From Ipomoea triloba (lineage: Eukaryota > Streptophyta > Magnoliopsida > Solanales > Convolvulaceae), in contig NC_044917.1 of NCBI RefSeq assembly GCF_003576645.1, positions 5,870,945-5,934,944 on the forward strand: a stretch of DNA of 64,000 nucleotides. Direction: 5' to 3'. Shown in pieces: positions 1 through 11,720 of the stretch. Made by a program: the position numbers and the translations under genes. How positions within the stretch are numbered: position 1 is the first letter of the stretch; each line of letters starts with the position of its first letter. Below the pieces are notes generated by a model, which was given only the letters and a program-made list of their open reading frames with translations, ran no database searches and had not been told where the DNA came from.

Positions 1-1
1 A

Positions 2-490
2 TTCAATGGGAAAAGGTGGGAAAAGTTTAACAGTGAAAAGGTTGCGTCTTTGGCTTATGCAAGAATCCAAGGAAAAGCGGCTTTAGTTGCTCACTTCCAG
101 AACTCGAGCTTAATGAATGAAGACAAAAGATGTCGCCCAATTGTCTTCCAGTCAGAGGGGCAGGAGACTGCAGACGAGGTAACATAAATAAATTATTTAT
201 AAATGTATACTTCTTCGTGTAAATGTGTAGAATTTATACTGCCCTTATAGGCGAGCCACCTTTTTAGACATTGTATTGTCAGCTTTGATTTTATTTGTTC
301 TTTGGTTCCCCATAAATTTACCGAGATAAACTAAGGATGTTTTTTGGTTGCCCAGGAACCTTTACCTTCCAGCAACCTGAATGTTTGTATTCGACGGCCT
401 GATGGGTCCTATACCGGAGACTCCCTGGATAGTCCCAAGGATAATCTCGATGAGAAGCCAGCGACTTCTACATTTACTGGAAGCGCCTGA
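2..490 (+). CDS. MEI2-like RNA-binding protein, C-terminal end (partial)
   Basis: This is the 3' end of a gene that begins before the window. Exon 2-178 and exon 356-490 join in phase 0 across a GT-AG intron (179-355) and end in TGA at 488-490. The first exon reads FNGKRWEKFNSEKVASLAY followed by ARIQGKAALVAHFQNSSLM, which I recognise as the end of the C-terminal RRM (RRM3) that defines plant MEI2-like proteins. The second exon gives the usual polar tail (SSNLNVCIRRPDGSY...). MEI2-like proteins bind RNA and act in meiosis and in vegetative growth signalling. I infer the AML1/AML5-type subgroup from the tail wording, but the RRM1-RRM2 part is outside the window, so the exact member cannot be named. 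The reading frame is intact. Confidence 0.9.
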
Positions 491-930
491 CCCTCAAATA
501 CGATGGCCGTGGATTCTAACTGTTAATAGCTATTTCAGTACATATAATAAGTCAGCAGCAATGCGAAGATTGCGTTGAGGTTGTATGCTAGGCTGTGTCT
601 GGTTTTTGGATGGAGGACACTCGGGGCATTTCCCGCAAGGCAGAGGGAACATTTAACTTATGTTATAGCGCACGAATTGGTGTTTAACACGGTGACAAGA
701 ATTCCACCGTCCGGGCTGCTGGCGCAAGGCATCTCCTTTGTGATCTTACTTGTTCATCGTTGTAATTTCGTTGTATAGTGTTTTGTTACGGGGAATGCTA
801 AGCAGGACACTAGTTAAGGATGTCGGTTCAGTTCTTTTCGTTTTGTTTTGGACAACATGGGAGTTTGGGGGCTCCAATCTTTGTTTTACAAGTCCAAAAT
901 AAAGAAGAAAAGGATTGAAGAGACAACTTA
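491..930 (+). other. 3' untranslated region of the MEI2-like gene with AATAAA signal
   Basis: The stretch after the stop codon is less AT-rich than true intergenic DNA and ends with a canonical AATAAA at 898-903. Two short open frames here (381-578 and 575-778) have no recognisable content and are chance ORFs over the last exon and the UTR. Confidence 0.55.
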
Positions 931-3900
931 ATTATGGAATGTCCTAATAGTAAAACCCTTCTTGTATAGTGGGTTTAGGGCAGTCTCTCAAGTGTATAGG
1001 ATGCAGGCAAACAGATCACCTGCATCTTTTGAGTTTACTTGTGATCATGTACCTAGGAAACTGTTGCGTTTATGATGTTTTAATGTACATGGAATTTTTT
1101 TCAATTGTCTTTTGGCCTCAATGAATTCATATTAAAAAAGAAAAGTGGATTAGGGCTTAATTGATTTATTGTGACTCACTTAATGTGTGATAAATATGTA
1201 ATGAGTGTCTAATATTGGAAGAATTGGAACTGAATGTAAGGTGGAAAACACAGATTTTACTTCATTGGTAGTATAATGTGGGGTTGGTGGCAAAGATTTA
1301 AGAGAGAATTTTGTGACGAAAGAAGCAACTACGTTGTTGCATAGACTATTCAAACTTGAATCCTCAACCTTCTTGGCATGAAAATGTTATGCAAAACAAA
1401 GTAGACATCCACATCAAATGATTGAACGTTCACCAACTCGTTAACAACAAACTGCATGACCCTAACTTTACATGTGATATGCACTCTAACTCCATACCTC
1501 CTCAAACATAACACTTCTCAAAATTTCAAAACTCGTAAAATTTTAGTCACGATCATTAAAATTTTACTTGAATTACAATACAAAACTATGTGTTACTATA
1601 CAAATTCTCTCATTTTCATTTCTCTAGTTTTTTTTTTAATCAAAATTTCCATTCAATTTGTAAAATTATAGTATCTCGAAAAGGGTGTACAAGTGAGTAA
1701 AACATGATTTTTGTATAAAAAAAAAAGCTATAAGTTTAATTCTTGTCAACGTAACCCTTTTCACAATCTATATTTGAAATTAATAAGATACCATCATAAC
1801 TAATAAATAGTAACTAGTTGGCCATAAACACTTGTCATTTAAATGGAACAAAGAATACATAAAAATAGTGATGCATGGTAGTATGGAGCACATCAAGAAA
1901 ATTAAACACTAATAAATGATGTTCACTCTATAAAATATATACTCTTTTCTTAGTTAAATGATATTTGAAACAAATAAAGAGTACATGAAATTAATGATAC
2001 ATAATAGAACATAGCATATATCAACAAAACGCTTTAATAAATGATATTTACTCTACTATAAAATACACTCGTCACGTTTCTTAATCAAATAATATTTATG
2101 TACCACACGTGCTCAAGAACACTTATATTTTTCTTTTATTGTGAGGCAACTACTTCTTCTTTAATAATTAATAATTTCTTTCAAAATTGAGTAGATATTA
2201 GATACAATTATACAATAATATTTAATAATGCTTTCAGCTTTCCTAGAGTATGTTCTCCATTTATAGAGTTTGAACTTGATACGCTACCTAATAAAAAAAT
2301 TAAACTCTATTTATCTGGACCACAGATTATTTTATATCAATTATAAATGAAATGTTTTCATAAAAACTTTCTTTTACTTTTACAGAAAAGATAAAAATAA
2401 CATCAAACACTCCTTTAATTTAACAAGTGACATTGACTTGTAGGCAGTAGTGTCAGGTGGACGTTGGAAGTAGATTCATCATGATAAGTGGTTGATCTTC
2501 ATAATTCCCCATTATTTATGACACTTCACTGCACTCATTCACAGAAAATTGAAACAACACATAGTACTGTATCCAATCACTGATCCACATTATCATCACT
2601 ATCTATAATTCTTTTATTTTAATTTCAAAAAAAATATTAATTTAATAAAAGGAGTCTGAATCACTTTATCATAAAATTGAGACTTAAGAATTGAACTTAA
2701 AACCATATATTGAAATTCTTACGATTTAGGGGGGAAAACGTTCAACCTGATGAGTTGAACCATAATATGCAAAACTTTCAAACATTATGAAAAAAGGAAA
2801 GGGGAGCTGAGGCTGGTGACCAACAATTTAACCTACCATATCTTTAGCATGAGGGCAAAGAAAAAGTAATGTAGCCCCATGAACATGGCATGCCTATTTT
2901 CCCGTGAAACTGTGAAAGGTGTTCTTATGTAGAATCAAGAAAATGAGAAGTTGACAATATAAGGAAGAAAACAAAAAAAGACGAAAAACAATTTGGTCCG
3001 CATTTAATGCTTGCGGTGTGGGGAACCAAATGCAAATGGTCAAACTTCTCCCTACCTGTAAATTTTCACCATGCCCAACCATGAATAATTACTCCCTCTT
3101 TATTTACGTCTCGTAGTTTCATGCTATATTAAGTTATTAACCCTTTGCCATAACCATATTTAGAAGGAAAAAAGGCACAATTTTCCACTTCTATATGCCT
3201 CATTCCCTTTTCTTTTATGCTTATTCAAATTAATATATTCTTTTGACCGCGGTCTATCCCGTGATTGACTGTAAAACTATTTCCGAATATAGTACCCAGT
3301 CATATGTACTTTGATAAGATAAATTAAAATAGTTATTTTTTGAACTCAATACTTTGGAGCAATTACAATGAGATTTATGGACAAAATTTGATTAGTTTCA
3401 CAATAGCTAAAACACCAGATAATGATGATAAAAATAAAGGAGAAAAGTAATTTATGGTTATAACGACTTTATTTTCTTAGTAAAAAAATTCAAAGTCTTG
3501 ATCAAAGCCAATCATAGAAACCTTGAGACTAGATAAATTTAAGTGATGGAAAGTATTTATTGATATAACAATAACATGAAAATGAAGAAAACATATTAAC
3601 CATTCATTCATTTGTCTACACATTGTTCACACCAGACCTAGTTTTTCTCGATCTTACAAATGCTCTCTCTCCATTCTTTTCTATTATCCATTTTATTTTC
3701 CCTCATATTTTCTTGCATTTTCTTTCCTTTCACTTACCAACCATCCAGACACAACATAAATATAATGCATTCCAAGAGTTGACCATATATATGTTACAAG
3801 TTATGACTAGTATTCTTCAAAAAAAAAAAGTTATACAAATAGTTAGTTGTAATAATTATTAATTTAGCGTAGTGAGAAATATAATACTCCGTAATTAATT

Positions 3901-4590
3901 AACTTTAAACATAAACATACAATGTTTTCAATTTGCCACATTTAAACCTCTCATGCACGCTTCTTTGATTTTTATTATTTTTAGGTGACGAGAGAAATTT
4001 GCAAGGAATGTGTATTGAATAAACTCTGCTTTGTGGTTCTAGCTAGAAAAGGACCACAAGTAGGTAAATCAACATGGTTGTCCATAGCTGACTAGTTCAA
4101 ATCAATTGTTATACCATGGATTAGCGCCATCTTACATTGTGGATATTGGTCCAAAAATTATGCGTTTGTAATTGACATATTTTGTACTTGCATACACATA
4201 ATATAAAATGCAAAGTAGACCTTTAGTCCATGGTATATTTTTCCGTTCAAACTAAGAAAGTCATAGACTGTTACTATTGGAAGTTCTTAACTAATTGATT
4301 ACCAGCACTCCCAAAAAAAAAAAAAAACTAATTGATTACCAAGTGAACAGGCTTATGAATGTGGTTGGATTGTCCCAAATTTTCCTACTTCAATTGGTGG
4401 TTTAAAACAATACAACATGATACTATACACAAGCCCATGAAAAATTGTGTTGGTACATAATACTGAGTAGTATGATAGAATAGGCAACCCACATAAAGAA
4501 GCTAGGTCTAAACAGTCTTGTTGAAAATGTTGCTTTTCTATATACTACCGTCTAATGACTTGAATTGGGAGTTCAGTCACACACTCACAC
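931..4590. other. AT-rich intergenic region without a supportable gene
   Basis: No open frame has coding character on either strand. The region holds poly-A and poly-T runs, a degenerate tRNA-SINE remnant on the minus strand near 4020-4140 (listed separately), and one copy of the 9-mer TACTCCGTA at 3885-3893. About 4.2-4.6 kb is presumably promoter sequence of the downstream GPAT gene. Confidence 0.6.
4020..4140 (-). repeat. Degenerate copy of SINE family A
   Basis: Read on the minus strand, this matches the 3' half of the SINE in the intron at 18732-18931. Shared elements in the same order, as they appear on the plus strand here, are a GTGGTTCTAGC-like block, a GGACCACAAG block, GGTAAATCAAC, and a CCATAGCTGACTAG block. 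The copy is 5'-truncated and diverged, and I see no target duplication. Confidence 0.4.
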
Positions 4591-4601
4591 TGTTATTTCG
4601 A

Positions 4602-4690
4602 CTATAAATTCCCTCTGCATTTGTGACTATTCTCTTCATTCCTACTTCTCTCTCTCTCATTCTCTCTCTCTCTGCATTATCTCTATCTTT
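4602..4690 (+). promoter_or_regulatory. TATA-like box and CT-rich 5' leader of the GPAT gene
   Basis: CTATAAATT at 4602-4610 is a good TATA match about 120 bases before the start codon. It is followed by a pyrimidine-rich CT microsatellite (about 4646-4690), a common feature of plant 5' leaders. Transcription probably starts near 4635. No experimental support is visible. Confidence 0.5.
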
Positions 4691-4725
4691 GTCGTCAAGC
4701 CTATTTGGTGTTGAAATTTTCAATA

Positions 4726-6490
4726 ATGACAGAAGAAGCGGTAAAGGACATGGTGTTTCCAATGGTGGTACTGAGGCTAGCAGAGCGGCTGTTGTACAAA
4801 CTCCTGGCCAACTCTTGTTACAGGACTGCTATGAAGCTCAAGAGCTACTCTACAATATTCTTCTTCAGAAACAACCCATCTTCCAATTCCAAACCCTCCA
4901 ATCACCTCTCTTCTTTATACCCTAATGTCACAAAATGCAGTTTGCACCACAGGAAATCCCAAACTTTTGTGTGTGATATGCAGGGCACTCTGCTCAGATC
5001 CCACTCATTCTTCCCATATTTCATGCTGCTTGCCTTTGAAGGTGGCAGCATTTTCAGAGCCTTCTTGTTGCTCATCTCCTGCCCTTTCCTCTGGTTCTTG
5101 GATTTTGAGCTCAAGTCAAGGGTCATCATCTTTATCACGTTTTGTGGGCTTAGGTTGAAGGATGTGGACAGCGTTGGGAGAGCTGTTCTCCCCAAGTTTT
5201 TCCTTGAAAACCTTAACCTCCATGTTTATGAGGCTCTTGCTTCTGCTGGTACTAGGATTGTGTTCACCAGTGTTCCTAGAGTCATGGTTGAAGGGTTTTT
5301 GAAGGAGTATCTGAGTGTTGATTCTGTGAAGGGCACTGAATTGCACACCTTGGGGGATTTCTTCACTGGATTTGTTTCTCATTCTGGGTTGCTTGTAAAA
5401 CATAGGGCTCTCAAGGAAGTGTTTGGTGATCAAATGCCTGATATTGGTGTGGGCACTCCCACCCTTCATGACCACCTTTTCATCTCACTCTGCAAGGTAC
5501 AATTCAATTCTGTTTGGTAAAACATAGACAAGCAGCTTATCTTATAAGCTTACTTTAAATAGCGTTTCAAAATAAGTTACTAGTTACTAGCTAGCTTTGA
5601 CTGGTTGTGTGAAATTGAATGGACAGGAATCATATGTGGTGAATAGAGAAGATAATAACAAGATGGGTTCAGTAATGCCAAGGGAGAAGTACCCAAAACC
5701 ACTAGTTTTTCATGACGGGAGGCTAGCATTCTTGCCGACTCCTCTGGCGGCTCTGGCAATGTTCATCTGGCTACCAGTGGGGATACTCCTGGCAATCTTC
5801 AGAATATTCATCGGCAAATGCTTGCCGTACAAGGTGGCAGTCTTCCTGGGCAGCTTAAGCGGCGTGAACCTCCGGCTAAAGGGCAGTGACCCTCCGAGAT
5901 CGGAGAAGGGGAAAGGCGTCCTCTACGTGTGCACCCACAGGACCCTCTTAGACCCCGTCTTCCTCAGCGCGGCTCTAGACAAGCCGTTGATCGCCGTCAC
6001 TTATAGCCTGAGCAAAATGTCGGAGCTGATAGCGCCGATCAGAACGGTGAGGCTGAAACGGGACAGGAAACGGGACGGGGAAACCATGCAAAAACTGCTG
6101 CGTGAAGGCGACCTAGTGGTGTGCCCGGAGGGGACGACGTGCCGAGAGCCGTACTTGCTGAGATTCAGTTCCCTGTTTGCTGAGCTGGCCGACGAGATCG
6201 TGCCCGTGGCGGTGGACACGTCCACCGCCATGTTTTATGGGACCACCGCTAGCGGACTTAAGTGGCTCGACCCGATCTTCTTCCTCATGAACCCGCGGCC
6301 GTGCTACCGGATCCATATCCTTGGGAAGGTGCCCCGAGAGATGACGTGCGGCGGCGGCGGCAAGTCCAGCGTTGAGGTGGCGAATTATATACAGAAACAG
6401 CTGGGTGAGGCGCTGGGGTTTGAGTGCACTAATCTTACCAGAAGGGATAAGTATTTGATGCTGGCTGGGAATGATGGGATTGTTAATTGA
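4726..6490 (+). CDS. GPAT1: Glycerol-3-phosphate 2-O-acyltransferase, GPAT1 type
   Basis: Two exons, 4726-5496 and 5627-6490, join in phase 0 across a 130-bp GT-AG intron and give 544 residues. Plant GPATs of this clade transfer acyl groups to the sn-2 position of glycerol-3-phosphate at membranes. Residues 1-257 form the N-terminal HAD-like region, whose first motif reads DMQGTLL at 84-90. Two hydrophobic stretches follow (about 95-140 and 295-325). The PlsC acyltransferase part has HRTLLD at 361-366 (the HX4D catalytic pair), CPEGTTCREP at 423-432, and FSSLFAEL plus IVPVAV downstream. Family members are about 500-585 residues. The wording (FLENLNLHVYEAL, PTPLAALAMFIWLPVG, CTNLTRRDKYL) fits GPAT1 better than the cutin/suberin GPATs. 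I chose the first in-frame ATG at 4726; a second at 4750 aligns better with the start I remember for Arabidopsis GPAT1. Exon 2 is much more GC-rich than exon 1. Confidence 0.93.
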
Positions 6491-7797
6491 GTAATTGACC
6501 ATCATATCGCAAACAAACCTTATTACTATTATAATAATTTACCTTACCTTATTTAGTCCCCTTAATTAGCTTGTTTATGGTATTGTAATTACTTATTTTA
6601 ACTTGAGAAAATATATTAATTTATCACAATCATAATTCATAAATAGCTATCCATCATATCTGATACAATCATATATAATAAAAAATTTCTATAATCATAA
6701 CATTTCAATCTGTTTGTTTCTTCTCAAAAGGTTGAATCTTCAATCCTAAAAGCTCCTAATTTTTAGAGGTTAATCCCACATTGGAGCTGATGAGATTTGA
6801 TCTCTAATCTTCCTTTTAAAATTTTATTCATGTGACCAATTAAACTACTCATGCGGGGTTTAATCTATTTATTTATTGGTTGTCAAACATGTAAAGATAG
6901 TTAAATTGATGATGAATTTATTATGGTGGCAGAAAGGGAAATGTTGGGAAAGTCAAACAATAAAGAACACGGAGGAATTGAAGAATTGAAGCATGGGTCT
7001 TAGGGTAGGGATGGGTGGGGGACAAATTATACTGTTGATCATTTATAGAGATTTACTTGTAGCATACTCAAGATTTATTTTATTGTAGTTTCATTACTTA
7101 AAAATAAAATTTCAAAAAAATAACCTTCAATGCATTTAAAATAAACTTTCAAAAAAATAACTTTCAATATACTAAAAGTGAATTTTAAGTTGGTGATTGC
7201 TGGTATAATGATCGGTGGTGGGAGGGCCATGAGGGTGATTAATATATAGTTGGTGGAAGGCTAGACCGGAATTATCATATTGCAGCGTTAGGTAGAAATT
7301 AATGACTGCTCCGATCCCATTCTCATTTCATTTATTCATAATATTAATGCATGGCAATTGGCATGCATGATCTTTTGTGGTCTTGATTTTTTAACCTTTT
7401 TTTCTTACTTTCTTTTCTTTATTATTTAAAATTTTCTCATATCCCTTTGTTGCCATACTAATATGTACATATAAACTTATACGGAGTACATATTTTTTAA
7501 TTGCTATTTTGTATATATATGTACACACTTTATTAATTTGTCTATTAGTTGCAAGATCTATTTTGCAAGACGAGTCTTAATCTAAAATATGAACATAAAT
7601 ACACTATAAATAAGTTTGTAATACATTCAAAATGAATTTGTATAAAATATAATTAATTTGCAACATATTTCATGAACCTATATAAATTATTAAATGAACT
7701 TATGATATATTAATAATAAACATTGAAGTAAACAAAAGTGAACTTGAAAAAAAAAAAAAGGGAACTTGTATTAGGATCCATCCGGTGTCAGGATATA
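6491..7797. other. AT-rich intergenic region downstream of the GPAT gene
   Basis: This holds the GPAT 3' UTR (no clear single polyadenylation signal; several AATAAT/AATATA variants) and then repeat-poor AT-rich DNA. One 9-mer TACGGAGTA lies at 7480-7488. I see no gene. Confidence 0.5.
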
Positions 7798-7807
7798 ACA
7801 ATTGATC

Positions 7808-8075
7808 GGCAAATTATTGCACAGCTATGTGAACCATAATCAAATGTACATTTTTAATGTACTGAATAATCAAATGTACATTTTTAATGTACTGAATGTA
7901 CATTATTTTTGTACTGAATGTACATTATTTTTATAGTATAAAAATAATGTACATTCAGTACACAAATAATGTACATCCCCTGAATATAATGTATATTATT
8001 TTTATACTGAATGTGCATTATTTAATAGTATGGTCCACACAGTTGTGTGGACCATGGTCCACACAATAATGATTG
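7808..8075. mobile_element. Short non-autonomous element (MULE-like MITE) with 9-bp target duplication
   Basis: The 9-bp direct repeat CAATTGATC flanks the element at 7799-7807 and 8076-8084. The ends are imperfect inverted repeats: GCACAGCTATGTGAACCATA on the left resembles the reverse complement of the right-end TGGTCCACACA region. Inside are a tandem pair of 30-bp units (7839-7868 and 7869-7898), an 81-bp near-perfect palindrome (7896-7976), and a smaller palindrome TGGTCCACACA-GT-TGTGTGGACCA at 8031-8054. It has no coding capacity. A 9-bp target duplication suggests a Mutator-type source, which is inference. Confidence 0.55.
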
Positions 8076-8084
8076 CAATTGATC

Positions 8085-9185
8085 TTCCCCATCACCTTGA
8101 TGGGCTCCTTCTATGAAGGTATTTGGGCCAATATCTAAGACTTAAACACCATACTTTATTGCCCTCTTTTACTGGACAGGGATGAAGAGATGGCCCAAAT
8201 ATCCTGTCAATTCAACTGTCCAATCCACATAAAAAGGTCATGGCCCATGTGTCCATATTCAACAATTTATTTATTTATTACTCTGTATTATTATTATCTT
8301 GTTTGATACCAGTTGTCGTTTTCTGTTATTTCTGTTGTATAGCCCTTGCTTTATACATTTTGGAAGTTTTTGGTTAATTTTTTTCCCCCTACAAAGAAAA
8401 GATATCTGTTAAAACATGAAACAAATTTGGACCAAATAAATGGCCCCTACACCATCGCCTTCAGTAAACACTCGAGACCTTATGAGAATTGTCAAAAAAT
8501 TTTAGAGTAAAAGGGCGGGAATTATGAAAAGAGACCAACCGATCTATTTATTCGCTTATTTGTGGACGTGCTTAATCTAGCATATCCAGTTGTATGTTTG
8601 GTGTATAATGAATGAGATTGAAGTAGTATTGTTTCAATGGAATGGGTATAGAAGTCAATGAGTTGCTGTCACCCTTTTGCTTTTTTTCACCTCTTTTGCT
8701 TTCTTCTCTTTTTCATTAATGTCTGTTACCCTTGTAGTCTCCAAATTACTGAGAAACCAAACTGTCAGTTTCCGGGGACCTTCCTCCTAGTGCTTCAATA
8801 ATCTGTGTTTGTGTGTAGTGGAAGAATTCCTTTTACACCATTCCCAACTAGGATTCTCTGATCTTTGCAGAAATGTAAAAGAAACAATGATTTATCCATC
8901 TAGCTATCTTTAATCAAGATTACACTGTAATTTAATTTCAACTCCAATCTCAGCTCCTCTATAACCTACAAGAAACCCCCAGATTTCACAAACATAAACA
9001 CCCTGCACACTTGCCTTCTTTTTTACAGAAAAAAAGATGTCAGCTTGGTATAATGATTAAAACAACAACCAGTGTGACACTAAAGCCTTGCCATTTACAT
9101 TCTACTCAGACTTTCTGTCTTCTTGGAACCACAGTCTTGTGTCTTGCAGCAAAAAGAAATTATCTTTAGTGCGATAATTAAGCTG
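8085..9185. other. Intergenic region without a supportable gene
   Basis: This moderately AT-rich stretch has no coding open frame. Its right end (about 8880-9185) is probably the 3' UTR of the minus-strand X8 gene. Confidence 0.45.
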
Positions 9186-11341
9186 TTATCGACGATGATT
9201 ACCCACCGCCACTAGGCACATCACGACAAGTGTTAACTGGTAGTAAAAACTCGGGAAACTACTTGTCCCAACAGCTTTTGAGGTTGAGGGTGTGATAGGT
9301 CCAGCACCGAAAACTCTAGATCCACTCGAATTAGTCGTGTTCAAGATTGATGCGCTTGTGCTGCATTTTTGCAAAGGGTTTAATTATAAGCTATGATAGA
9401 ACACTTTAAGCAAACAAGAGAAAGAGAAAAAGAAAAAGAAAAAGAAAGGTAACTATATATGCTAGCTATGTTTTTTCTCACCTAGTTGATGGATACTGAC
9501 AGGTTCCAGAGCCTGCACATGCAAAAAACAGATCAGACTTGAAAAAGTCAATTAAATTGTTTGAAAAGATGCAATTTTTACTATAAATGTTTTTCAAACT
9601 TAGGACAGTATTAACATGAAATGAGACTCACTGGGGTCAGTGTTGGTTGTGACAGCAGTGCCACCAAAATTGCAGCTATTAGGAATGGGATTTTTCTGGT
9701 AATAACTATTGAACGCATAGGAAGCGTGGTCACGGATACTGTTGGGATTGTAACAGCCCCCTCCGGGCTGAATGGCCGAACAATCAGCACCGCCATAGCC
9801 ACACGCATAGTCCAAGGCTACCTGCAACGCAATTTGCGAAGCAGATTGGCTAGCAACACACCAGCTCGCGCTGGAAGATGACGGTGGGGATGTTGTGCTT
9901 GTAGGGAACGGTGTCATCACCGGATTGACTGGGTTCGTGGTGGTTGAATCGGGATTGGAAACTGTAGGATTCAGAACTGGAGTTGTGGTAGTTGGAGTGG
10001 TGGGATTTGCAGTTGGAACAGTTGTTATAGGTGTAGTGATGTCTCTTTGGGTGCTGGAAATTTCTCCCTTTACATTTGAACCTGAAACTGAAACCGAACA
10101 AATTAAATCAACATTGAAATCAAATGGGATAAATTTCCAAGTAAAATGTGAAAAATTAACACAATTTAAACACAAGATAACTAGATAATAAGGAGTACAA
10201 AGAGGGGTAAAACTGCAAAGGGGAGCAAGATTCCTTACCTGTAGAGAAAGTGACTCCCAATTAACTTTATCAGTGGAATGAAATTTCTTTTCTTGTAATT
10301 ATGGAGAGTACTATCTTACCTAATGCTTGCTTAACCAAAAAGCAGACACTCTATTGTTACTGTTACTAGTTTTTAAATTTTTCTGCAAAATCTTTTGAAA
10401 CAAATAAAAAGGTAAATGGACCACATTTACCTATCTGTTAAAATGCTGAAGGCTCTTGAAAAGCCAGTCTCTTTAATGTCAAAGTATATATGAAAATTAA
10501 TGTAAGACAACAGTTCAACTACCTCACCCCAGATTCTGCAGATTCATTTGCACAAAAACAGGATAATACATACATACATAAGCAGACAGAATTGCAAAAA
10601 CATTTTTATTCCTGCTCCTTCGACATCTGCAATGGATTTGTTAGGCCAGTGGGTACAGTTCAATCAAAGGGGAAGTTCTTCTGAAGTTTGAACTGAGCAG
10701 AGGAGGAAGGAGTTCAGCGTGTGTTTCAAAAGCTTTTCAAAATTGGGGCAATCCAACCAAGTTAGTCAGACTGTTAACTTGGTAACCACAAAGTTACAAG
10801 TTCCACTCCTGGTTTAAGCCGGCTGGCAACCTGGACTGATATACTTGATCCTTTGCTAGTTAGAGTCATGAGGCTGGTTTTAACCAGTGCAGCAGTGGCA
10901 ACGAACTTTTATTGTTAAAGAAAAATAAAAGCTATTCAAAATTTGAATGAACAAATTAAATACACTAAGGTGGCAATTAATGATGATTCTAGACAAGAAA
11001 AGGAACATTGAATTTTGAATCATCATGGCATTTTCAAAGTAGATCCATATGCTTGAATATAACTATTTTGTGAAGGAGATTAGTTTGAAACTTTGACATG
11101 CAAATTAAATCCAACAAAGTATAGTAGCAAAACGTATGATGGATCACCATTTCTGTGCATGAAACAAAAGAATCAAGAAATGAGAAAATTAAAGCACTAA
11201 CATACAGTGGCAATTATGATGAGGAAAATTTAGTCAGTCAGTCAGTGAGGCACCTGAACAGACAACAAGAGTGCAGCCCAGTTGGATGAATACAAGAAGA
11301 CCCCAGAGGTTCCTTCTACACATTCTTCTCAACTTCCTCAT
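9186..11341 (-). CDS. GPI-anchored X8-domain protein (plasmodesmata callose-binding type)
   Basis: Four coding exons on the minus strand, 11341-11254, 10081-9632, 9512-9482 and 9360-9186, give 247 residues with all GT-AG junctions in phase. The start [11 protein letters not shown] leads into a hydrophobic signal peptide (about 12-29). Residues 36-102 are a Thr/Pro/Ser-rich linker. The X8 carbohydrate-binding domain spans about 103-190, opening with SWCVAS and carrying six cysteines (WC, YAC, DC, GGGC, SC, TC). The tail (about 228-243, [16 protein letters not shown]) is a GPI-attachment signal. X8/PDCB proteins bind callose at plasmodesmal necks, and this family was formerly annotated as 'glucan endo-1,3-beta-glucosidase-like' although it has no catalytic domain. 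A second acceptor 6 bases upstream (exon from 10087) would add two residues. The tiny 31-bp third exon is typical of the family. Confidence 0.88.
9420..9448. repeat. Purine-rich (GAAAAA)n-like microsatellite
   Basis: A run of GAGAAA/AAAAAG units lies in the last intron of the X8 gene. It is simple low-complexity DNA. Confidence 0.7.
10755..10915 (+). repeat. Diverged copy of SINE family A
   Basis: It shares ordered blocks with the SINE at 18732-18931: CTTGGTAACCACAAAGTTAC with GTAACCACAAGGTCAC, TGGTTTAAGCCGGCTGGCAACC with TGGTTTGAGCTGATCAGCTATGGGTAACC, then CTGGACTG, GATCCTTTGCTAG, and AGTCATGAGGCTGG. The tRNA-like B box is degraded. It lies in the first intron of the X8 gene, in the opposite orientation to that gene. 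Confidence 0.5.
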
Positions 11342-11720
11342 CTTCTTCTTCAATTCTGGCTTGGTTTCAGCTTTCAACAGAGAGAGACAAGGCAATTGCA
11401 AGCCATTTCAAAACCAGAGAAACATTATATGACATCCTTGGAAAGTAGAGGCAATTGTGTTTATATACAAATGTTGATAAGTGAGAAAAGATTTCCCCTT
11501 TTTTTCTTTTTGAATTTCTTTTGAGAGAGAGAGAGAAAACTTGAGTCATGGAGTAGGGGGTGAGGGAGCAAGAAAATAAAAGGTAGGAAGGTGCAAAAAG
11601 GAGGAGAGAGAGAGGTGGAAGGAGGGAAGAAAAGATAGTGAGAGAGGGAATTGTTTGCAATTTAAGTGTGGGGTTGTAACTTGTAAGTTGAAGTAGTGAT
11701 GGCAGTAATGATGATGATGT
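11342..11720 (-). promoter_or_regulatory. 5' leader and proximal promoter of the X8 gene
   Basis: On the minus strand this is a CT-rich leader (runs of CTCTCT about 11522-11650 on the reverse strand) immediately before the ATG. Open frames on either strand here (11282-11524, 11367-11798) are low-complexity shadows. The transcription start cannot be placed exactly. Confidence 0.4.

Noticed and set aside
4623..5158. Overlapping plus-strand frames (4623-4925, 4925-5158) inside GPAT exon 1
   Set aside because: Out-of-frame shadows of the GPAT reading frame.
6001..6505. Two antisense open frames of 76 and 130 codons opposite the GPAT second exon
   Set aside because: They arise from the GC-rich codons of the real exon, which lacks stop-forming A/T-rich complements. 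No start context, splice signals or protein-like content.
9621..10188. Plus-strand frames opposite the X8 exon (9621-9881, 9895-10188)
   Set aside because: Shadows created by the Thr/Pro/Ser-rich linker; valine/glycine-rich translation is the complement of ACN/CCN codons.
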